Assembly (NCBI GenBank): GCA_902800355.1
Contig: CADCEE010000014.1
Span: forward strand, 1 to 44,002
Reading direction: 5' to 3'
Source of the DNA: an uncultured Erysipelotrichaceae bacterium
Lineage (GTDB): Bacteria > Bacillota_I > Bacilli_A > RFN20 > CAG-826
DNA length: 44,002 bases
Within the stretch, counting starts at the first letter, position 1. Every line of letters begins with the position of its first letter. Of this stretch, positions 38,101 to 44,002 are shown piece after piece. Both the position numbers and the translations under genes were made by a program. The notes under the pieces were generated by a model. The model was not told the origin of the DNA. It did not search any database and saw only the letters and a program-made list of their open reading frames with translations.

Positions 38101-38949
38101 TTATCTTTTATCCCCATCATTGAAATATAAAATTCCAATGCATTTAGGACCGCAATGCGAAGATATAGTTGCACCAGCTGTGGTGACGATAATACGCTTA
38201 AACCCTCTAGCCTCACATTCTTTTTTACAGGCTTCAACCATTTCAGGAGTGGCCATCGAGTGGGTTACAAATACCAGGCTCTTATCAGGATTATTAAATT
38301 GATCTAATGTATCTTTAGCGTAGCTTTCAACACAACCGAGTTGTTTGCCCATATATTTCTTTCCTGGGCTCATCTTACCTTCGGCCATAATAATTTGCGG
38401 TCTAATTCTAAATAATAACGCTCCTAATTTAGCTAAGCCTGAGCATCTTCCACCTTTATGTAAATAATCAACTGTAGCTAAAACGAAACTGGTTTGATTA
38501 TATGGAATTCTCTCTTCAACTTTCTTAACAATCTCTTCTGGAGTTAAGCCTTGTTTAGCAAGCTCAGAAGCATATATTGCTTCTAGAGCAATACCAGTAG
38601 ATAAGCTTAAAGAATCAACAACATAAACACCTTTCATGTTTTTAGCAGCGTTAATGGCGTTATTACACGCACTAGAAATACCACTACTTAAGGCAAAGTG
38701 AATAACCACGTCATATTCTTTTAATAAACCAGCAAAATATTCTTCATATTGCATTTCGTTGATCGCACTGGTTCTTGGAAGAACTCCAGTTTTATCAACA
38801 TAATCAAAAATTTCATTTGGAGTAATAACTCCGTCAAATTTAGGATCGGCACCTAATAAGACAGTAAAAGGTATAGTATGAATACCAAATTCTTCAAGTT
38901 GTTCTTTTTGTAAATCAATTGTGCTTTCTGCAGAGATAGCAATTTTCAT
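38101..38949 (-). CDS. DegV family fatty-acid-binding protein (second copy, FakB-like)
   Basis: 282 residues from the ATG at 38949, which has AAGGAGA just upstream; a longer frame would run into the tmRNA. DegV motifs: ISAESTIDL at the N terminus, FALSSGISSACNNA (about 88-101), VDYLHKGGRCSGLAKL (about 158) and SSHCGPKCIGILYF (about 262), the fatty-acid site. It would hand a fatty acid to FakA (5703-7337). It differs clearly from the first copy, so the two probably bind different acyl chains. No terminator separates it from the tmRNA 45 bases upstream, so read-through expression is possible. Confidence 0.9.
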   Translation of the reverse strand: MKIAISAESTIDLQKEQLEEFGIHTIPFTVLLGADPKFDGVITPNEIFDYVDKTGVLPRTSAINEMQYEEYFAGLLKEYDVVIHFALSSGISSACNNAINAAKNMKGVYVVDSLSLSTGIALEAIYASELAKQGLTPEEIVKKVEERIPYNQTSFVLATVDYLHKGGRCSGLAKLGALLFRIRPQIIMAEGKMSPGKKYMGKQLGCVESYAKDTLDQFNNPDKSLVFVTHSMATPEMVEACKKECEARGFKRIIVTTAGATISSHCGPKCIGILYFNDGDKR

Positions 38950-38994
38950 AAAAATCTCCTTAATGTTTATATATAAATAAGATAATAGATGATT

Positions 38995-39383
38995 TGGTGG
39001 AGCCGGTGGTGTCGAAACCACGTCCGAAGATGGCCATACAATAACGTCTACAGCTTAGACGATATTTATATTTAACATAGTTTTGTATATCGACAAACTA
39101 GTCTATGCGAGACAGGCAAGATTTCATGAATAAGTAACATGTCCACTCTTATCCACTATTCTTTTGTTATGACACTTACTTTAAGCGTGAAAGAACTAAA
39201 ACCTTAAAGAGCGCTCTGCCCCAACGATTGTCGGGACCCTATATCGGGTAAATTAAGCTAAGCAGAGAGATTGAGCTCTAGGAGCTCTCATATAACTGTT
39301 GTCAGTTATTTTGTTTTTGGTTTAAGGTTACCAACCGCTGCAATTAATGCCCTGCACATCTCCGTCGAATCCAATACGACCCC
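38995..39383 (-). ncRNA. ssrA: tmRNA (transfer-messenger RNA)
   Basis: 389 bases. The tRNA-like ends are complete: 5' GGGGTCG pairs with 3' CGGCTCC, including a G3:U70 alanine marker, and CCA is encoded; TGGATTCGACGG and GTGTCGAAACCA-type elements are present. The most likely tag frame lies at about 39319-39253 and ends SLCLA then TAA; it includes KNKITDNSYMRA, so the degradation tag would be about 20 residues ending in LA. The stem GAGCTC..GAGCTC overlaps the tag. Pseudoknot-forming G/C-rich segments fill 39060-39240. It frees stalled ribosomes with SmpB. Confidence 0.95.
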
Positions 39384-39410
39384 ATGTACGCTCCCTAGAA
39401 GAGCAAAAAA

Positions 39411-39438
39411 ATTGTATCACAGGTTATATAATTGTCAA
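39411..39438 (-). promoter_or_regulatory. Promoter of tmRNA
   Basis: A consensus TTGACA (39433-39438), 16-bp spacer and TACAAT (39411-39416) on the minus strand; start about 20 bases before the mature 5' end. Confidence 0.75.
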
Positions 39439-39529
39439 ATTATATCGGCCTGAAAGACGAAAACTTTTTTAATTTATTTTCACAAAAAATCAAAAAAATC
39501 GAGTCTATATATAGTAAAAGGAGATCCAT

Positions 39530-39913
39530 ATGAACTTTACAAAATATAATGGGAAACGCAAATATCACTGTCGTTATTATCGTAAGACTGGTAATCACCC
39601 TTTTCTAGTAATCATAGTCACTGAAGAAAAAGAAAAGAATGGGAAGATACTTATATCAGGTTTTAACATCACACATTCCACTATGATGGTTTCCAGAAAA
39701 CCAAATCGATACATAAAACTTAAAAAGAACCCAAACCCAAAAGATAATAAAGATAGTTTCGTTTGTATTAATCTTGTTAAAGATATTGATGCAAAATATT
39801 TCACCTCTCCAATTTTTGGCTGGGATATAAGTAAAGAAGATGAAAACGTTATTGATGATGTGCTATCAAAAAAATACCCATTAATTCACAAAAAACTAAA
39901 AAAAGAGGGCTAG
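39530..39913 (+). CDS. Orphan 127-residue basic protein
   Basis: A strong AAAGGAGA site precedes the ATG, and a TATATA box lies about 20 bases further up. The protein is Lys-rich and seems beta-rich (HPFLVIIVTEEKEKNGKILI, then FVCINLVKDIDAKYF) with a helical end (DENVIDDVLSKKYPLIHKKL). The layout vaguely recalls small SH3-barrel RNase toxins of the MazF/PemK type, but no catalytic motif can be pointed to and no antitoxin gene is adjacent, so I leave it unnamed. Its stop codon lies in the loop of a bidirectional terminator, and a structured RNA runs toward it from the other strand. Confidence 0.7.
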   Translation: MNFTKYNGKRKYHCRYYRKTGNHPFLVIIVTEEKEKNGKILISGFNITHSTMMVSRKPNRYIKLKKNPNPKDNKDSFVCINLVKDIDAKYFTSPIFGWDISKEDENVIDDVLSKKYPLIHKKLKKEG

Positions 39914-40053
39914 CCTCTCTTTTTTCGTAAATCCTCCGCCTATCCTAATAGGCATGGACGGGTGCCGTGAATACTCTCTTGGACGAATTACCATGTGGGC
40001 GAACTAAATAGGAGTCTCCCTTAATCAGAGATGGAGTATCACCCCTGAACGAT
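39895..40053 (-). ncRNA. Unidentified structured small RNA, about 160 nt (6S-like size)
   Basis: A near-consensus promoter upstream and the shared terminator downstream bound a transcript with extended pairing: end helix TAAATC (40056-40051) with GATTTA (39933-39928); GGGTG with CACCC and ATACTC with GAGTAT building a long interrupted stem; and a perfect 6-bp hairpin GCCTAT/ATAGGC near 39938-39953. No ORF or ribosome binding site. A long interrupted rod with a small hairpin on the 3' side is reminiscent of 6S RNA, but I cannot match conserved bases. Signal-recognition-particle RNA, RNase P RNA and T-box motifs are absent. Confidence 0.6.
39898..39925. terminator. Bidirectional terminator between the orphan gene and the structured RNA
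   Basis: AGAGG-GCTAG-CCTCT with T runs on both strands: CTTTTTT on the plus side and a run of seven T on the minus side. The orphan gene's TAG stop is inside the loop. Confidence 0.8.
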
Positions 40054-40057
40054 TTAT

Positions 40058-40086
40058 AGTATACAAATTGTTGATTCTAGTATCAA
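40058..40086 (-). promoter_or_regulatory. Promoter of the unidentified small RNA
   Basis: TTGATA (40081-40086), exactly 17 bp, TATACT (40058-40063) on the minus strand; one of the best promoters in the window. Confidence 0.7.
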
Positions 40087-40104
40087 TAATAAATTTAATT
40101 GAAA

Positions 40105-40329
40105 CTAATAAAGTCTACTTGCGGTTTGCTTGATATTCTCAATTAATGTCTTGCTTAAAATGTTAAGCTCCATATCATCTTGCGGGAAAGAGAATGATGG
40201 AAGTTGACCTAATTGTTTATATAGTTGAGCAAACAAAGGAATATTAAGTTCACTTATTTTTGCTTCTTTTCCTTTATAGCGATACCAAACTGATCCGTCG
40301 TCTTTTTTAAATAATTCAATTTTATCCAT
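40105..40329 (-). CDS. 74-residue protein coupled to the large surface protein gene
   Basis: Starts 2 bases after the stop of the surface protein gene, so it is very likely translated from the same mRNA. Soluble, no signal peptide: MDKIELFKKDDGSVWYRY looks like a small beta hairpin and the C-terminal half is helical (ILSKTLIENIKQTASRLY). Not recognised. A cytosolic partner for the surface protein's short cytosolic tail is possible but untested. Confidence 0.6.
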   Translation of the reverse strand: MDKIELFKKDDGSVWYRYKGKEAKISELNIPLFAQLYKQLGQLPSFSFPQDDMELNILSKTLIENIKQTASRLY

Positions 40330-40331
40330 GA

Positions 40332-43300
40332 TTAATTTTCCTTCTTTTTACGGAAATAGAAATATCCACCGATAGCGATTACACTTAACGCGGAAACCAC
40401 AACAATAATAATAGTTGTAGAACTATTCTTTACACTTACTTGAAGTGGACTGATAGATATCCTAGATAGAGTTACTAATTCTGACATAAACGGAGTTTGT
40501 CCATGCTTTTGAACACATACCTCATATGTCTTCATCATTCTTTCAATACATGCTTCTCCAGAATCATCAGTGTATTGTTTAGTGGCATTGGCAATTAAGC
40601 TCTTCGCATACGCTGCTTCAGTTTCTCCTAAAGCATTAGCTTCACTTAAGAATGTATCATATGCGTCACTACAAGTTGACCACGCACCAGCTAAATTAGT
40701 GGTGCAACCACTAGTGGCTTCCATGGCAGTATTAAATGCTTTAGCGAATTTGACCGCTACTCTTTGAGCAGCAATATGATCAACGTTATTAGAAATAACA
40801 GTCGCACTACCAGGTACATTATTAACAACCACTACTGATTTACAGTAGATAGCTTTTACAGCTGCAGAAGCTTTATAAATACGAACAACAATTTGCCCTG
40901 CGCTTGCTGTTCCGGTAAAGGTTTTATCACTAGCAGTCGCATTGAAAGATTGAACTTCTCCAAAAGGATTGCCACCAACAGTAACAGAAACACTACCGGT
41001 AACTCCAGAAGCACCAGAAGCATTAACAACTACTTGAGTAATTGTTCCAGTTGTAAATGAATTTGATACTAATTGAATATATTCGACTGCAGCACTTCCT
41101 GTGCCATAATGAATGCCTTTTGTGGAATCAAAAGTTGATTCTGCGGCATCCGATGTGACTGTCCAAGTTTCGCCATGATCTGCAGTGCCACTTCCACCAC
41201 ACGCAGCGGTGAATGTTAAATTTGATGTTACTTCAGATGGTTCACTAGTTTTGGTGATTGTATTAACGCTTTGAGTTACTTGCACTGCGCTTGAAGCACT
41301 TGTAGTTAATGAATTATATGTAGCGGTTAATGTCTTTCCATCATCACTTGCACTCCAAGTATGTGGAATAGAAATAGTTGTACCGCCTAATTTAACTGTT
41401 AATTGAGAATAAGTTAATACTGTTTGATGTCCTGCTCCATCATTATATGTAACAGCCCAGGCATTTACATCGCTTCCACTTAATGTGGATCCTGAATAAA
41501 CATTAATAGTTGGTGCAGTCCAGCTAATTGATGGGCTAGCGGTAACTGTAATTGTATAATCAGCAGTCTTTGTAACATCATTTTCAGTATATGTAACTGT
41601 AACAGTTTTATTTCCAGTAGTGGCCGTGCTTGGAGTAGAAACACTACTTGGAGTAACTGTCTTTGAAGATGAATCAGTATAGTGAGCGGTAACTACTAAA
41701 CCGGTATAGTTAAATGTATCTCCAACACTAAATGTGGTTTGTACATTGGTCGTATCTAAAGATATAGAAGATAAAGAGGCTGGTGGAGTATAAGTATAGT
41801 TAACCACTACAGAAGTACCACCTATAGTTCCTCCATGAACTCCATAGAATTCTTGAGACCCATTTGTTGGTGTAATGGTAACTGTTGTAGAGGGAGCAGA
41901 AGCTGTAGCATTTGTCCAAGTTGAATTCTTTAATGCAGTAGCATAAGTAGATGAAGTAGCCGTAAAAACTACACTTGTAATTGCATAATTTGTCGCAGGA
42001 ACAAAACGCATCGTATTTCCTGTATAAAACCTAGATGATGTTCTAGCATTAGAATCACCGCCTAAATAACTGTTAGCAGCATTTTTTTTGCTATCAGTTC
42101 GTTCCGCTGTCAATGTTGCACAATCGCTAGACCAAGTAACTAAATCAGCAGATGTTGGTGTCTCATAGGATGCAATTGATAAATCCCATGTGTATGAACC
42201 TGTCTCAGATCCACCACTTTCAAGGACGTTAATAGTATATGAAGCAGTTTTTGTAGTTCCACTATATGTATAAGAAACAGTGATAGTCTTTTCTCCAGCA
42301 GTAGACATATCTGGAGTAGAAACAGTTGCACTTGAAGAAACAACATCACTAGAAGAATCGCTAAAGTTAGCGGTAACTACTAAGTTGTCAAAGTCAAATT
42401 CATCATCCACATAAAATGATTTTTTAACATTATCAGTATTTATTGTAATTGAAGATAGAGTCTTCATTGCAGAAACAGTTATAGACTGTGTACAAGTTTT
42501 ACCGCCATAAGAGATTGTGACGGATGTGTCAGTAGTTTGTAAGTTATCTGCTGGATCAAATTCGAATAAATCCTCGTTATCCTCATATGAAATATCCTCA
42601 GTAGATGAATCACTATAAGTTGCTGTAATAACTAAGCCAGCAGGAGCAAATCCATCTCCAACAGTATAAGTTACTTTTGATGGAGCAGTTTTAACTGCAA
42701 TAGAAGAAAGGGTTACAGTAGAGCCACTATTAGAATATGTTGCTACCCAAGAAACGCTTTTTAAAGCGATATTTCCGTTACCCTTGGTAACATATGTAAT
42801 TTTAAAGCCAGTACATCCCTCTAATCCCGAGGTGATGGTAAATGTTTTTGTTGTAACTGTCGAACTAGAAAAATCACTAATACTAAGTGGGGTCCCATAT
42901 GCTCCATTGACGTAAGGGGTAATACTCATAGTATTGTTTGCTTGAGTTCCAGTTCCTGAATTCCATTTATATTCAAGTGTAACTTCAAGTTTTGTCATGC
43001 CAGAGACAACCATGCCAGAAAAAATGTCTGTCTTGTAAGTATAATCCCCAGCTGTATCAAATTTCATTGACCCGTCAGTATATGAACCAGTACCACTGTT
43101 AGTCCATCCTTCTAAATTGCCATTAGCCGCTTCAACACTGCCCTCTTCAGTTCCACTCGCACTTTGCATCACAGTAATATTATATGTAGTAGATTTATTA
43201 CCATAGGTAACAGTTACAGTTTGGTTACCTGCAGTACTTAAATCATATCCAGAAAATTCAGCATCAGAAGTAACATTAGCCGATCCAGAAGGCGAGAAGT

Positions 43301-44002
43301 TTGCGGTAACTGTGCCACCAAAAACGAAATCGTCACCAGTTTCAAAAGCAGTGGTTTGTCCACTAACAGTAATAGACGAGATTGTTTTAACTGTTACTGT
43401 ACAGCTTGCGGTATAGCCGCCGTCTTTTGTAGTAACAGTTATAGTAGCGCTACCTGCTGATTGACCAGTAACAATACCATCACTAACAGTAGCAACTGAT
43501 GTATTACTGCTTGACCAAGTAACACCTTTATTGGTGGCGTTACTAGGAGCAATTGTTGGAGCAAGGGTAATTGTTGCACCAACTCCAGTTGTTGCACTCG
43601 CTTTATCTAATGTAACACCTGTAACTTCTACAGTTGATCCACCACTATTGTAGCCGTTGATTGTGTCGCTACTTGGGGTGGCATAACCGGTTGGATCGGT
43701 ACTATGAGAAATATAAGTACTTCCAAGAGATGCAACACCAATAGATTTTGCATATTGTTCTCCTTTTTCATCACTAACTTCTTCTTTTAAAAATAAATCT
43801 ATTTTATTAGCTACAATACCTTTAATACAATTTTTTAATCCAATTTGAGTATCTACCTCCGATATCCAAGATTCTAAATCCTCAAAAGATTTTAAATTTG
43901 TTATATCATATACAAATATTACTATTCTTGAATTTTTATAAAATAATTTATTAATTGATTTAAGAGATTCTTGTCCTATGGTATCCCATAAATCTATATT
44001 AT
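40332..44002 (-). CDS. Large Ig-like-domain surface protein, in frame with a Rab-type GTPase segment at the window edge (5' end missing)
   Basis: One frame is open from the window edge to 40332, at least 1222 residues. Residues 1-88 (44000-43737) are a small-GTPase piece: WDTIGQE (switch II, 5-11), FVYDITNLKSFEDLESWI (29-46) and NKID (65-68). From about residue 89 the sequence becomes a bacterial surface protein: a segment like a signal-peptide end (IGVASLGSTYIS), a Big_2 domain (about 43618-43390), then four or more Big_3-type modules (patterns TYTVGDGFAPAGLVITATYSD, SFYVDDEFDFDNLVVTANFSD and TFSVGDTFNYTGLVVTAHYTD) with Ser/Thr-rich spacers. The C terminus is one helix, IIIVVVSALSVIAIGGYFYF, followed by RKKKEN, a membrane anchor without LPxTG. 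An adhesin or structural surface role is likely. The GTPase part is probably a chimeric join (see findings). Confidence 0.8.
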   Translation of the reverse strand, partial: NIDLWDTIGQESLKSINKLFYKNSRIVIFVYDITNLKSFEDLESWISEVDTQIGLKNCIKGIVANKIDLFLKEEVSDEKGEQYAKSIGVASLGSTYISHSTDPTGYATPSSDTINGYNSGGSTVEVTGVTLDKASATTGVGATITLAPTIAPSNATNKGVTWSSSNTSVATVSDGIVTGQSAGSATITVTTKDGGYTASCTVTVKTISSITVSGQTTAFETGDDFVFGGTVTANFSPSGSANVTSDAEFSGYDLSTAGNQTVTVTYGNKSTTYNITVMQSASGTEEGSVEAANGNLEGWTNSGTGSYTDGSMKFDTAGDYTYKTDIFSGMVVSGMTKLEVTLEYKWNSGTGTQANNTMSITPYVNGAYGTPLSISDFSSSTVTTKTFTITSGLEGCTGFKITYVTKGNGNIALKSVSWVATYSNSGSTVTLSSIAVKTAPSKVTYTVGDGFAPAGLVITATYSDSSTEDISYEDNEDLFEFDPADNLQTTDTSVTISYGGKTCTQSITVSAMKTLSSITINTDNVKKSFYVDDEFDFDNLVVTANFSDSSSDVVSSSATVSTPDMSTAGEKTITVSYTYSGTTKTASYTINVLESGGSETGSYTWDLSIASYETPTSADLVTWSSDCATLTAERTDSKKNAANSYLGGDSNARTSSRFYTGNTMRFVPATNYAITSVVFTATSSTYATALKNSTWTNATASAPSTTVTITPTNGSQEFYGVHGGTIGGTSVVVNYTYTPPASLSSISLDTTNVQTTFSVGDTFNYTGLVVTAHYTDSSSKTVTPSSVSTPSTATTGNKTVTVTYTENDVTKTADYTITVTASPSISWTAPTINVYSGSTLSGSDVNAWAVTYNDGAGHQTVLTYSQLTVKLGGTTISIPHTWSASDDGKTLTATYNSLTTSASSAVQVTQSVNTITKTSEPSEVTSNLTFTAACGGSGTADHGETWTVTSDAAESTFDSTKGIHYGTGSAAVEYIQLVSNSFTTGTITQVVVNASGASGVTGSVSVTVGGNPFGEVQSFNATASDKTFTGTASAGQIVVRIYKASAAVKAIYCKSVVVVNNVPGSATVISNNVDHIAAQRVAVKFAKAFNTAMEATSGCTTNLAGAWSTCSDAYDTFLSEANALGETEAAYAKSLIANATKQYTDDSGEACIERMMKTYEVCVQKHGQTPFMSELVTLSRISISPLQVSVKNSSTTIIIVVVSALSVIAIGGYFYFRKKKEN

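Noticed and set aside
38950-39021. Longer DegV frame starting at 39021
   Set aside because: It runs into the tmRNA 3' end, has no ribosome binding site, and the DegV homology and an AAGGAGA site begin at 38949.
39895-40053. Signal recognition particle RNA, RNase P RNA or T-box leader
   Set aside because: The GGAAGCAGCC, AGAGGAAAGTCC and T-box GGTGG motifs are absent, and no gene follows in leader orientation.
39530-40086. Type III toxin-antitoxin locus (ToxN-like protein with RNA antitoxin)
   Set aside because: The RNA is convergent rather than upstream, lacks the tandem repeats of such antitoxins, and the protein lacks recognisable ToxN motifs.

Overview
The window reads as AT-rich bacterial chromosome (about one third GC by eye) from a low-GC Bacilli-type lineage. 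The gene set supports this: gatCAB, pcrA-ligA, fakA with DegV/FakB proteins, an NTDP-type (DUF402) protein, thiT behind a TPP riboswitch, a TupA-like ATP-grasp protein, tmRNA and AUG-started lipoproteins. Trp is written TGG and TGA never interrupts a conserved gene, so the standard bacterial code applies, not the Mycoplasma code. An uncultured gut Bacilli group (RF39/Mollicutes-like) is my best guess; this is inference, not a database result.

Layout. 1-2.1 kb: the tail of an upstream gene, a membrane protein and an acyltransferase-3 protein. 2.1-3.9 kb: a GIY-YIG/NUMOD homing-endonuclease gene inserted beside tRNA-Ala, flanked by a decayed copy of the tRNA 3' end and short direct repeats. 3.9-9.0 kb: polysaccharide deacetylase and alpha/beta hydrolase, then PlsC-FakB-FakA (uptake and activation of exogenous fatty acids into phospholipid). 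9.0-13.2 kb: gatC-gatA-gatB-galE-tRNA-Arg, in which gatB carries an internal deletion and frameshift. 13.3-17.6 kb: pcrA-ligA. 17.6-20 kb: a thioredoxin-like lipoprotein and a three-gene membrane-protein operon whose first gene is frameshifted at an A7 tract. 20-25.6 kb: a long operon with tsaE-tsaB-rimI-tsaD (the t6A tRNA modification set), an NTDP-like protein, asnS and a 48-residue membrane peptide. 25.7-27.6 kb: TPP riboswitch with ThiT fused to an unknown membrane domain, and ung. 27.6-36.6 kb: a surface-glycan cluster (three glycosyltransferases, a Wzx-like flippase, a TupA-like protein, a polymerase-like membrane protein and a lipoprotein), with a ZIP metal transporter inside it. 36.7-39.4 kb: small acidic protein, membrane protein, second DegV and tmRNA. 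39.5-40.1 kb: an orphan ORF and a promoter- and terminator-bounded structured RNA. 40.1-44.0 kb: a large Ig-like surface protein with a C-terminal membrane anchor.

Most unusual point: the reading frame of the surface protein continues without a stop to the window end, where it becomes an unmistakable eukaryotic Rab/Ras-type GTPase segment (switch II, NKxD). This is either a remarkable fusion or, more likely, a chimeric assembly join inside the surface protein's signal peptide. Other points: broken gatB, an unidentified ~160-nt RNA, the tRNA-Ala endonuclease island, and repeated -10 boxes 6-9 nt before start codons suggesting leaderless mRNAs.
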